From the NCBI GenBank assembly GCA_039027055.1, contig JBCCLD010000023.1, positions 1 through 21,874 on the forward strand: DNA of 21,874 nt, given 5' to 3'. Position numbers and translations under genes: made by a program. Shown one piece after another: positions 14,424 to 21,874 of the stretch; within the stretch, counting starts at the first letter, position 1, and each line of letters begins with the position of its first letter. This DNA is from JBCBEX01 sp039027055 (GTDB taxonomy: Bacteria > Bacteroidota > Rhodothermia > Rhodothermales > Rubricoccaceae). The notes under the pieces were generated by a model. That model was not told where the DNA came from. It saw nothing but the letters and a program-made list of their open reading frames with translations, and did no database searches.

Positions 14424-15716
14424 CTAGCGCCGCTGAAGCGGTCCGACATCGACGGAGGCGGTGTCGATGAGCTTCAAGTTGTCCACGAACATGGCCCCAG
14501 ATTCATCGAGGAAGAACATCAACTGCTTGATGTTGCGGAAGTCTGCGCCGTCGCTGAACTCGGGGAGGTTGCCCACCGTCGCCGGCGCCGCTGCGAGTTC
14601 ACGCCCGCCGCCACGCAGCGCAGAGAACGGGATGGTGACCGTCTGCCATTCGGTCGTGAAGGTGCCCGACTCCAGGAAGCGGCCGTCTAGGATGATCTGC
14701 GAGGTGCGACGTCCGTAGTCTTCAAGCGCGATGCGAGCCGGGATTTGGGTCGCTGTGCCCTCGGGAAGCCGGACATCGAACTGGATGCCCGCGACCTCAG
14801 AGATCGATGAAACGTCGACCGGGAACCACTTGTCCCAGCTAACACCCACGACGCCTTCGTAGCAGGTACCGCCTGCCAGGTCCCATTCGAACGAGAGGGC
14901 GGTATCGCCCGTCGCTGGCATCTCCTGCGTCGTCTGGATCGACTGGCACTGGTCAGTGACGAGCCCCCAGCCGTCGTCGTTGATGAACGCGTCATCGAAG
15001 AGCGTGATCGGGAGCGTAGCGGGATCCGGGCGCGGGGCTTCCACAAACCATGGCTCGACGGGCTCCGGCTCGTAGAAAATCACCTCGATGTCGTCCATGT
15101 AGATGCTCCCGCTCTGCTGCAACTCGAACATGAGTTGTTTGATGTTGGTCGGATCGAGGCTCTCGATTTCGATGTCGAAGTCGGCCAGCGGGACTACAAT
15201 ACGCTGCCACTCCTCGTCAATGAAGGGACGCTCGAAGTAGCGGTTGTCCGTGTAGGCGAATCCCAAACCACCGCCATAGTCCTCGAGCGTGAGCACGATA
15301 GGCAAGCCGTACATCTTGCCTTCCACGGTGCGGACACGCATCGAGATGGCTGCGTAGGGGAACAGCTCTGAGAGGTCCTTGCCTACCCAGTTGTCCCAGC
15401 CAACGCCCATGCCTGCCCATTTGCAGCCCTCCACGCCACGATCCCAGGACACCTGGATGGCGCGCTGGCCTTCATAGACGACCTCTTCCGTCAACTGCCC
15501 CTGGGTGCAGTTGATGTCCTCTTGGAACCAGACCTGGTCGTCGTTCTGGTCGTCGTAGATCGTCGGCTCGACGGCGAGCGATACCGTGCGAGGCCGCTCA
15601 GGCGGTGGCGCAAAGTCAACACCGTCGTAGAGGTTAACGGTCTGGAAACGCACGCACCCTGGCGCAACAATCAGGAGTGCGAGGAGAAGCGAAACGGGGA
15701 AGCGTAGAGCGCGCAT
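14424..15716 (-). CDS. Lipoprotein with a duplicated carbohydrate-binding-like beta-sandwich domain
   Basis: The 430-residue protein has a lipoprotein signal ending LIVAPGC (Cys21). Two related domains follow, at about 52-215 and 237-417. Shared landmarks, in order, are VGWDNW or VSWDKW, LEDYG, NRYFERPF or GRFLESGTF, EEWQRIVVP or TEWQTVTIP, NIKQLMFEL or NIKQLMFFL, and YMDDIEVI or FVDNLKLI. The ending pattern, W...V.IP.., then NI..L.F...., then .DD or .DN, is typical of CBM11/CIA30-like jelly rolls that bind sugars. No catalytic residues are recognisable. The likely role is glycan capture on the cell surface for the neighbouring GH enzymes. Cysteines appear in both domains near the same place (DINCTQ, DQCQSI; EGCKWAG, GGTCYEG) and may form matching disulfides. 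Confidence 0.78.
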   Translation of the reverse strand: MRALRFPVSLLLALLIVAPGCVRFQTVNLYDGVDFAPPPERPRTVSLAVEPTIYDDQNDDQVWFQEDINCTQGQLTEEVVYEGQRAIQVSWDRGVEGCKWAGMGVGWDNWVGKDLSELFPYAAISMRVRTVEGKMYGLPIVLTLEDYGGGLGFAYTDNRYFERPFIDEEWQRIVVPLADFDIEIESLDPTNIKQLMFELQQSGSIYMDDIEVIFYEPEPVEPWFVEAPRPDPATLPITLFDDAFINDDGWGLVTDQCQSIQTTQEMPATGDTALSFEWDLAGGTCYEGVVGVSWDKWFPVDVSSISEVAGIQFDVRLPEGTATQIPARIALEDYGRRTSQIILDGRFLESGTFTTEWQTVTIPFSALRGGGRELAAAPATVGNLPEFSDGADFRNIKQLMFFLDESGAMFVDNLKLIDTASVDVGPLQRR

Positions 15717-15739
15717 GGCTCAGGGGAGTCAAGCGTGAA

Positions 15740-16807
15740 TTAAAGTTCGAGTGGGCCGCCTTGTGTGAAGGTGACGAAGTCGACGCCGTAGTCGACAGGC
15801 AGGGGTGGGTTCGGCTGCCCGTTGTTGTCCGAGATCAACAGCAGGCGCACAGCGACGATGGTCTCCAGCTGCTCTTGCGTGAAGATGGTATCAGAGAACG
15901 GAATGCTAAAGAGACGCCATCCCTCCCAATCGACTGGCTGGTCAATGATGCTCACGACCGCGTCAATACCATCGTTGTAGACCCCGTTGCCATTGCTGTC
16001 GACGCCGACCTGGATGACCGCGATCGTGTTTGGGGTACCGAAGCTGTAGAGCGCAGCGTTGAAAAAGAGATCTTCAGGAATGCTAGTCGGCACGGGGAAA
16101 TAGGTCGGCCCCTTTGCCCCGGGGAAGATGCTCGTCAGACCAATGAAGAACGGGTCGGCCACCGTGGGGCCGCCTGTGCTCCGTAGCAGGTAGAACAATT
16201 CTCCCTCGGCAGCTGGAATCTCCATGCTGGGTCCTGTTGCCATCAAGTCGAACTCGAACTCGAAGTTGCCGAGTACGACGTTGGCGTTGTCATCGGCCTC
16301 GAAGCCGGTCACCACGTTGCCGGGGTAAACACGTGGCGTGGTCACCTCCACGGCCGTCGGGGGCGATTCTGCGAGGACGGCTCCGTCGATCAGCAGCGTG
16401 GCCTCGACCGCCTCGGTCCTGAAGAAGGGAAGGTCGGTCGTTCCACCGTCCCATACAGCGTTTTGGTCGGAGATTTCCCGAGAGAACCCTTCAATCCGCT
16501 TCACCGCGCCACTCTCCTGACCAACGATTACGATGGTCCAGGTTGACTGTTTGTTGAAGGTGGCTTCGAAGGTGACCGTCTCACCCCCCGCAAAATCGAC
16601 GGTGGCCTGACTGGCAACGAGCGGTTCAATGAGGGTAAAGTCGCCGAAGCGATCAACAAGGAACGGTCCATCAATGCCGTCGGTGGCATGGTCACAAGCG
16701 GCGAAGGCGAGGGCGCAGGCGAGCAGCAGACTCGCCCCTGCCCAGGTGCGCGAGGCGCGGAGCGTGCGCCCAATCGATGCGCTGCCTTTGGATACAGTGC
16801 GTGGCAT
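15740..16807 (-). CDS. Surface lipoprotein of unknown family, probable glycan-binding accessory
   Basis: The 355-residue protein has an N-terminal basic region followed by ACALAFAAC, giving a likely lipidated Cys38. About 50-150 looks like an Ig-like sandwich (ATVDFAGGETVTFEATFN). From about 155 a second beta-rich domain starts with GNVVTGFEADDNANVVLG. It ends with WRLFSIPF, a spacer, VAVRLLLISDN, and then VDFVTF. That ending echoes the jelly-roll domains of the next lipoprotein (14424-15716) and of the T9SS protein at the right edge. A Ca-binding-type stretch, DSNGNGVYNDGIDA, is present. No known family was recognised; a SusE/F-like positioning protein is one possibility. The gene ends 23 bp before the next one, and begins 12 bp after the upstream barrel gene, so co-expression is very likely. 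Confidence 0.65.
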   Translation of the reverse strand: MPRTVSKGSASIGRTLRASRTWAGASLLLACALAFAACDHATDGIDGPFLVDRFGDFTLIEPLVASQATVDFAGGETVTFEATFNKQSTWTIVIVGQESGAVKRIEGFSREISDQNAVWDGGTTDLPFFRTEAVEATLLIDGAVLAESPPTAVEVTTPRVYPGNVVTGFEADDNANVVLGNFEFEFDLMATGPSMEIPAAEGELFYLLRSTGGPTVADPFFIGLTSIFPGAKGPTYFPVPTSIPEDLFFNAALYSFGTPNTIAVIQVGVDSNGNGVYNDGIDAVVSIIDQPVDWEGWRLFSIPFSDTIFTQEQLETIVAVRLLLISDNNGQPNPPLPVDYGVDFVTFTQGGPLEL

Positions 16808-16819
16808 AGAAACGAGTGG

Positions 16820-18631
16820 CTAGAAGAACATGGAGTAGAGCGCGAAGATCTGCCCGAAGCTGTAGTCCTCGGGCGGGAGCGTGACGCCCTCGGCGGGAGT
16901 GGCGTCGTTGGAGTAGCTGAGGTGCTGGAACTGCACGGTCAGATAGACATCGTCCCGGAAACGGTAGCGCAGCCCTGCGCCGAGGAGCGTCTCTTGGTCG
17001 TCGATATCGAACGGCTCGGGGAAGTCCCGCACGTCGTTGAAATTCTCGAAGACGGGGATATACTCCCGGCCGTCCGCCGTGCGCAGCTTGGTGCCAGCTA
17101 GCACGTCGAGGCGGTTGTAGATCTCGAACGCGAAGCCCGCTTCAAAGAGCAAGGAGCTAAGGTCCACCTGCTCGACGTCCACCCCGCCACGACTCGTGTC
17201 CTCCACCTGAAGGCCCAGCGTGATGTCGAAGAGGCGATTGATGCCGATGAGCTGGCCTGCGTCCACGTCGGAAGAGGCACGTAGCAAGAGGAAGTCCTTG
17301 AGCTCGGTCGTACCCTGGCCGCGCAACTCGGTGAGCAGCGCAAGGTCGAGCGAGGCGTCGATGGCGCCTTCTGCAGGGGCATAGTCGATGCCGAACCGAG
17401 CACCTCGGCGGTTGGGCGTCGCGCTGCCATACGGCAGCACATTGCTGTAGCGCGGGTCGTAGGCCATCAACTCGTCTGAGATCCGGAACGTGTACAGTTC
17501 CGGGTCCCGCGTGAGGTCGAAGAGCGTCGGGAGACGTTCGAGGCGGTCGTTGCCGAGGCGGTTGTAGACTCCGAGGGACCGGCTGTAGTCGACGCGTTTG
17601 CTCTGGGCGGCCGCGCTGAAGAAGTCGGGGCCGACGTTCACGAACTGCCCCCGGAAGGTGAGCGCGAGTGGCTTGTAGGTACTCTGTAGCCCGATTTCGA
17701 CGAAGGTGTCATTGTCTTCGATGGGCGTGTCGTCCGTGACGCCCTCGTCTTCATCGTCGAGTTGGAGCGTGAGCCAGGAGACGCCGGTCTCCCCGAAGAG
17801 ACGCAGGTCATAGGTCGCCCTATCCAGGATTGCGATGTCGTAGTCGAGCGTCAACACCGTGTTGCGGATGCCGGTGTTGGCGTCGCCGGACTCGAGGTCG
17901 TCGAAGGTGTAGGCGAGGTTGGTGCCCAAGTTGATCGTGGACCCGTAGGAGGTGAGCGGGGCGGTTGACACGGCGGCGCGACCGCCGCTGATGAGGCGCG
18001 TAGGTGTGTCGCTAAAGTTGGTGCCCCGCAGCCGCGCCACGAAGGCGTCCACGTCGAGCTCTTCTAAGCCCTGCTCGAACTCGAGGCCAAAGCCCAGATT
18101 GGCGCCCTGCAGCCGTCGCGTGTTGCGCCCGGTGTAGAACTCCTCATAGTAGAGCACCTCCTTCTGTGGGCGGAACACTTCAGGTTCGAGCACCACGCCG
18201 TCTTCCTCTTCGAGGTAGAGCGTGTAGGGCGTGAGCACCTGGTCCATGTCGCCCACACGGTAGCGGATCACGTCGGCCACGACGCCGCGTGCCCACAGTT
18301 CCCGGACCTCCACGTTGACACCTGCGCCGAAGAAGCCGCCGAACTCGTTGCGGAAGCGGATCACGGCCTGAACTTCGGTGTCGCTGTTGGGCTGGGCGTT
18401 GAGCGCCAGGTCGAGGACGAACTCGCCGTCGGTTTGGCTCTCAGCGGTGACCGTGTCAGCGTCGGCGAGGCCGCCGCCGAGATCGGTTTGCTGGAGGAGC
18501 GTGCGCCCCATGCCGTTAAAGCGAAGGCCAATGCCTTCGTCTGCGTCGTCTTCGGGGGCCTGCGCTGCGGCTGCTACAGGAAGTAGCACGAGAGCCAGCG
18601 CGAGAAGGCGAGGGAGAGAGAACAACCTCAT
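16820..18631 (-). CDS. Outer-membrane beta-barrel protein, 603 residues
   Basis: The signal peptide MRLFSLPRLLALALVLLPVA precedes AAAQA. The rest is dominated by alternating hydrophobic and polar residues, with many short turns rich in Asp, Gly and Asn. The chain ends in YSMFF, a terminal phenylalanine as recognised by the barrel-insertion machinery. Examples of strand-like segments are VQAVIRFRNEF, LGFGLEFEQG, YDLRLFGETGVSWLTL and YLTVQFQHLSYS. There is no TonB box, plug domain or SusC signature. A porin-like channel or barrel-type surface protein is the best call; the family was not recognised. It is encoded 12 bp upstream of the 355-residue lipoprotein gene, a spacing that suggests a functional pair. 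Confidence 0.75.
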   Translation of the reverse strand: MRLFSLPRLLALALVLLPVAAAAQAPEDDADEGIGLRFNGMGRTLLQQTDLGGGLADADTVTAESQTDGEFVLDLALNAQPNSDTEVQAVIRFRNEFGGFFGAGVNVEVRELWARGVVADVIRYRVGDMDQVLTPYTLYLEEEDGVVLEPEVFRPQKEVLYYEEFYTGRNTRRLQGANLGFGLEFEQGLEELDVDAFVARLRGTNFSDTPTRLISGGRAAVSTAPLTSYGSTINLGTNLAYTFDDLESGDANTGIRNTVLTLDYDIAILDRATYDLRLFGETGVSWLTLQLDDEDEGVTDDTPIEDNDTFVEIGLQSTYKPLALTFRGQFVNVGPDFFSAAAQSKRVDYSRSLGVYNRLGNDRLERLPTLFDLTRDPELYTFRISDELMAYDPRYSNVLPYGSATPNRRGARFGIDYAPAEGAIDASLDLALLTELRGQGTTELKDFLLLRASSDVDAGQLIGINRLFDITLGLQVEDTSRGGVDVEQVDLSSLLFEAGFAFEIYNRLDVLAGTKLRTADGREYIPVFENFNDVRDFPEPFDIDDQETLLGAGLRYRFRDDVYLTVQFQHLSYSNDATPAEGVTLPPEDYSFGQIFALYSMFF

Positions 18632-18699
18632 ACCGCGAGGGGGGTGATAGAGCAGTCGAAAGAGAACGAGAAGACGGCGAAGGAAGCCGTACCTCTCGA

Positions 18700-20901
18700 C
18701 TAGAAGAAGATTTTGATCTCAGCCGTCAGTTCGCGACCTACATAACGGTCGAGCGCGAAGTTGCGGTCTTCGAAATCCATCCAACGGTGCCGGATGTAGA
18801 GGCCCGCATTGTCGGCGAGCGTGATGTCAACGCCGAGACCTACACCCAGACCAAGTTGGTCCAGCGTGTCGTTGGACGGCGTCGGTGGGTTTGGATCGTC
18901 CGGGTCGATCTCGGTGTCCTCCGGGAGAAGAATATTCCGAGGGGTAAAGCGCCCACCTTTGGCCAGTTCAAGCCCGAGATAACCCGTCAAGATGACGCGC
19001 GGAACGACCTCGTAGTAGACGTCCAACTCGTGGGATTGATAGAACAGGTAAGTGTCGTCGTCGTGCGGGAGCCCGGTGAAATCGCGGTTGGCCGAGTTGA
19101 AGCTGCCAAGGTAGAAGCCGTAGAGGTTGCGCCCGAGGGCGCTGGTACGGGCCTTGGCGGTGACGTCGACGGAGTGATACCACTTGCGGTTGACCGCGAT
19201 TCCGGTCACCTGATCCACGTCAGTCGTTGGGACGGCCTCGAAGAAGCCGCGGAAGAAGGAGAACTTTCGTCCGTACGGACCGAACTGCGTCGCGAAGACC
19301 GCGTCGGCCGGGAACGGGTTGTAGACACGGGAGAGGGCGAGGCCGTTGACTCGGTGCGTGAAGGCCAGATCGGTGGTCGTCGGGGCTAGTTCGTGAGCGA
19401 CGCCCACGCCCACGCCGATTTCGATCGTGCCGGTGTTATCGGCCCACTTCGTGTTGAAATTGATGCCGCGTCGGTTGTGAGCAAGCTGGTTGACCTGGGT
19501 CAAGGTGCCACCAATGCCGCCATCCCCTGCGAGGATGACGTCGCCTTCTCCAAAGCCCTCCTCAGCGTTGATGGCCGCCTGTATTTCGGGATTGTTGCTC
19601 GTGGCGATTTCGCCGTTCTCGTTGTAGAAGTGGCGGCCGATCTGGTAGACCTGCACGTCGAGCGGGAAGTAGGTCGCCGACGAGGGGATCTGAACGCGCG
19701 CCATGAGCGCCTCACCCCAGGGGGATGTGTAGGTCGGGCTGTCGAATCGACTCGCACCGAACTCACCGCTGACGTTGACACCGAACACGTTGAGATCAAG
19801 CTGCCCCGTATGTACCTGATAGGAACGGCGGCGGGTATCGAGGCTGTCGAGCGTACGGTAGCTGTAGAGACCGTTGTAGGCGAGCAGCAACGTCGAGCCG
19901 AAGTTTTTCGCGAGACGTCCCCCAGTAATGGCGTTTGGGAGCGCTTCCGCGTCGCCACCAAAGCCAGCGTAGGTGGGCACATCGCCCGCCTCGCCCTCGT
20001 TGGCGACGGTTTCTGACGGTTCCGTGCGTGCGTTGGGCAGCCCCCCGTTGGGCTGCGTCTTGCCCCAGAAGGCGTCGAAGCTGAAGTCAAACGGCAGTTG
20101 GCCACCGTTGAGGATTAGCCCCTGGAAGGCCTGGAAGTTCCAGCGCGCGTCGCCTGTGGCAAGCTGGCCAGACTGGAAGTAGTTGTTGTAGCGCTCGAGG
20201 CCACTTACCCCCTCCCACGGTGTGCGGTCGAAGATCGAGAAACGATCGAGGACCTGGTAGACGCCGATGGTGAACGGGCTGAGGTTGTACCAGTGGATCC
20301 CTCCCGCGCGGACCCCAAACGAGCCTACCTCGGTGCGGAAGTTGCCATAGAAGTTGATGCCCAGGTTGAGCCCAAGGACGTTGCCTTCCGTGCCCGCGCC
20401 ATCGTACGGCGTGAAGATGAACACCTCTGTTCCAAAGCTCGACCGCCCGTTGGGCCGTCCCAGAACACTCAAGGAGAGCATGGGCTCCCGGTACCCGTCT
20501 CCGATCCCGTAGGCCCGTTCGAAGGGCTCCAGGTTGGGGTATGGGTTCGAGAAAGTGCGGTAGTAGCCAATGGTGCGGTAGTAGCCGAACACCGTCAGCG
20601 GTTGGGCAGGCTGCCGGAGCGTCTCCGTAGTGTCAGCCGGATACGCCCGGTTTACCGAGTCCGGGAGACTAAGCCCAGCCTCGTCCCAGCTATCGTTTAA
20701 TCCTACACCGACGGCCGATGTTAGCGACGCCGATGCGCCATGCGGCAGGTTGGGGTCGGAGGGCACGTGGGCTGCCGCGGTGGTCAGGGAAGCTCCGACG
20801 AGGAGCAAAGCGGCAAGCGAGAGGAGTCGCCCGGCCTGGTGGAGCCGGTTCCGCAGAACCGGCCCCACGGCGAGCCGCTGGCGTGGGGGATGCACAAGCA
20901 T
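18700..20901 (-). CDS. Large outer-membrane beta-barrel protein, 733 residues
   Basis: An N-terminal basic stretch precedes a hydrophobic core (LLSLAALLLVGASLTTAAAH). The annotated ATG gives a long basic start; a GTG at codon 12 is a possible alternative. The sequence is a long succession of amphipathic strands with aromatic girdles (FGYYRTIGYYRTF, WNFQAFQGLIL, LLLAYNGLYSYRT) and ends in AEIKIFF with a C-terminal phenylalanine. No plug domain or TonB box is seen. An acidic, proline-rich loop (EIDPDDPNPPTPSNDTLD) precedes the final strands. It has no family I recognise; size and pattern suggest a 20- to 26-stranded porin-like protein. It lies 35 bp after the T9SS-exported protein gene and 68 bp before the second barrel gene. 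It could be the sugar-import barrel of this cluster, but that is inference. Confidence 0.72.
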   Translation of the reverse strand: MLVHPPRQRLAVGPVLRNRLHQAGRLLSLAALLLVGASLTTAAAHVPSDPNLPHGASASLTSAVGVGLNDSWDEAGLSLPDSVNRAYPADTTETLRQPAQPLTVFGYYRTIGYYRTFSNPYPNLEPFERAYGIGDGYREPMLSLSVLGRPNGRSSFGTEVFIFTPYDGAGTEGNVLGLNLGINFYGNFRTEVGSFGVRAGGIHWYNLSPFTIGVYQVLDRFSIFDRTPWEGVSGLERYNNYFQSGQLATGDARWNFQAFQGLILNGGQLPFDFSFDAFWGKTQPNGGLPNARTEPSETVANEGEAGDVPTYAGFGGDAEALPNAITGGRLAKNFGSTLLLAYNGLYSYRTLDSLDTRRRSYQVHTGQLDLNVFGVNVSGEFGASRFDSPTYTSPWGEALMARVQIPSSATYFPLDVQVYQIGRHFYNENGEIATSNNPEIQAAINAEEGFGEGDVILAGDGGIGGTLTQVNQLAHNRRGINFNTKWADNTGTIEIGVGVGVAHELAPTTTDLAFTHRVNGLALSRVYNPFPADAVFATQFGPYGRKFSFFRGFFEAVPTTDVDQVTGIAVNRKWYHSVDVTAKARTSALGRNLYGFYLGSFNSANRDFTGLPHDDDTYLFYQSHELDVYYEVVPRVILTGYLGLELAKGGRFTPRNILLPEDTEIDPDDPNPPTPSNDTLDQLGLGVGLGVDITLADNAGLYIRHRWMDFEDRNFALDRYVGRELTAEIKIFF

Positions 20902-20936
20902 GGCGTATGAGCCAGAGAGAAGCTGCGAGCGGGGAA

Positions 20937-21874
20937 TTAGTTCAGGATCACGCGGCGCGTGGCGCTAAACGACTCACCCGTGACACGGTAAAGGTAGAGG
21001 CCGCTGGCCAGTCCGCGCGCGTTGAGCGTGAACGAGTGCGGCGTCTGCGCCGCGAGCGTGCCGTCGTGCAGGAGCGCGACCTGTCGACCTAGCACGTCGT
21101 AGACCTCCACACGCACGGCCTCCGCGCGGTCCAGCGACAGCTCTACGCGAGCCGACGTCTGGAAGGGGTTCGGATAGGCGGCGCTGAGCGCGAAGCCATC
21201 GACCGTACCGGGTACGAACTCTTCGTTCGAAACCGGCGTGCTGCTCGTGAAGAGGATATCGTCGAAGGAGATGGCGAAGGGATCGCCCGTGAGGCCACCC
21301 GCCACGAACACTACGTTGAGGATGCTCGAGAAGTCGAAGCCGTCGTTTAGACCTGCCGGGCTGTCCTGGAACGTCGCCAGCGGGATTTGCACCTCTCGCC
21401 AGTCCGCATTGAGGTCGAGGCTGTAGAAGGTGCGGAGTTCGTCGTCCACGGCCGGGTCAAACCCGTCACCGCCCGGATCTTCCTGCAGCGTGATCTCCAG
21501 CACGAACGGGAGGTTCGAAGCCTGGAGGCTCGGGCGCACACTTGCAAAAAAGTAGCCTGCACCAGTAGCGTCGAAGGTGCCACCGGGGAACGTGATAAAT
21601 GCACCCGCGAAGCCGCCACCCGTGCCTGGATCGACACCCAGGTTCAGGCCGGTGTCAGGATCCCCTGAGGAACCATCGGTCGGGCCAGTGCCCGCTCCGG
21701 TGTTGTCGGCACCACCGGCGAAGGCGCCGGTGTTGTCCACGTTGCCGTCGTTGAAATCGTCAAAGAAAATGCCACCGCCCAAAATGGTGTTGGTAACGTC
21801 GAAGACAATTTCGTCGAAGGAGATGGCGAAGGGGTCGCCTGTCAGGCCACCGGCCACAAACACCACGTTGAGGA
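20937..21874 (-). CDS. T9SS-exported protein with tandem beta-sandwich modules, C-terminal part (5' end outside window)
   Basis: About 311 codons are visible, with no start in the window. A complete beta-sandwich module of about 184 residues begins near IFFDDFNDGNVDN. It ends with WREVQIPLATFQ and LNVVFVAGGLTGDPFAISFD; the tail of an identical-looking preceding module is at the edge. The C-terminal about 80 residues are a T9SS type A sorting domain. It starts AAYPNPFQTSARVELSL, contains VRVEVYDVLGRQVALL and GLASGLYLYRV, and ends RRVILN. Such domains direct export through the type IX system and attachment to the cell surface. The modules resemble CBM11/CIA30-type carbohydrate-binding jelly rolls and match the lipoproteins downstream. 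A catalytic domain may lie beyond the window. The gene is the first visible member of the glycan cluster. Confidence 0.85.
   Translation of the reverse strand, partial: LNVVFVAGGLTGDPFAISFDEIVFDVTNTILGGGIFFDDFNDGNVDNTGAFAGGADNTGAGTGPTDGSSGDPDTGLNLGVDPGTGGGFAGAFITFPGGTFDATGAGYFFASVRPSLQASNLPFVLEITLQEDPGGDGFDPAVDDELRTFYSLDLNADWREVQIPLATFQDSPAGLNDGFDFSSILNVVFVAGGLTGDPFAISFDDILFTSSTPVSNEEFVPGTVDGFALSAAYPNPFQTSARVELSLDRAEAVRVEVYDVLGRQVALLHDGTLAAQTPHSFTLNARGLASGLYLYRVTGESFSATRRVILN
21259..21874. repeat. Near-identical direct DNA repeat, period 552 bp, inside the T9SS protein gene
   Basis: The 64 bases at 21259-21322 and 21811-21874 match at 58 positions, in the same frame, 552 bp (184 codons) apart. 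They encode the same LNVVFVAGGLTGDPFAISFD segment ending each module. The second copy is cut by the window edge, so the full repeat length is unknown. Confidence 0.9.

Overview
The window is about 22 kb of GC-rich DNA. It looks like a chromosomal piece from a Rhodothermota/Bacteroidota-type bacterium (Rhodothermales-like). That is an inference from four things: a type IX secretion (T9SS) C-terminal sorting domain at the right edge, a TamA/BamA protein and DUF2795 protein of the style seen in this group, starts that mostly lack Shine-Dalgarno sequences, and many extracytoplasmic lipoproteins. No phage, plasmid, IS element, CRISPR array, tRNA or rRNA was seen.

Left part (1-8655), mostly minus strand: the 5' part of an outer-membrane POTRA/TamA-like gene; a small DUF2795 gene ending four bases before it; a membrane-anchored M23 peptidase; a 1.3-kb stretch without a convincing gene (2343-3658) rich in short repeats and hairpins; HPr kinase (hprK); a MoxR AAA+ ATPase; an azurin/plastocyanin-like copper lipoprotein; then, divergently, a lipoprotein joining HEAT repeats to a cyclophilin. 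The spaces beside these genes hold degenerate 7-bp tandem arrays, often as two facing arrays. A 120-bp palindromic element (8703-8822) precedes a small, probably frameshifted lipoprotein gene.

Middle (9281-11968), plus strand: topA with two C-terminal zinc ribbons, then a short ribosome hibernation factor (hpf/raiA) with a good sigma70-like promoter, closed by a strong hairpin shared with the converging gene.

Right part (11994-21874), all minus strand, gaps of 12-82 bp: a probable operon for surface handling of a beta-glucan. In transcription order it holds the end of a T9SS-exported protein with tandem beta-sandwich modules, two large beta-barrel-like proteins, a lipoprotein, a second lipoprotein with a duplicated carbohydrate-binding-like domain, an exported TIM-barrel glycosidase and a GH16 beta-1,3-glucanase lipoprotein. 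No SusC/SusD pair is visible. Similar predicted jelly-roll domains recur in three of the non-enzymatic proteins, so this looks like an alternative glycan-capture apparatus. It is the best candidate here for a little-described system.
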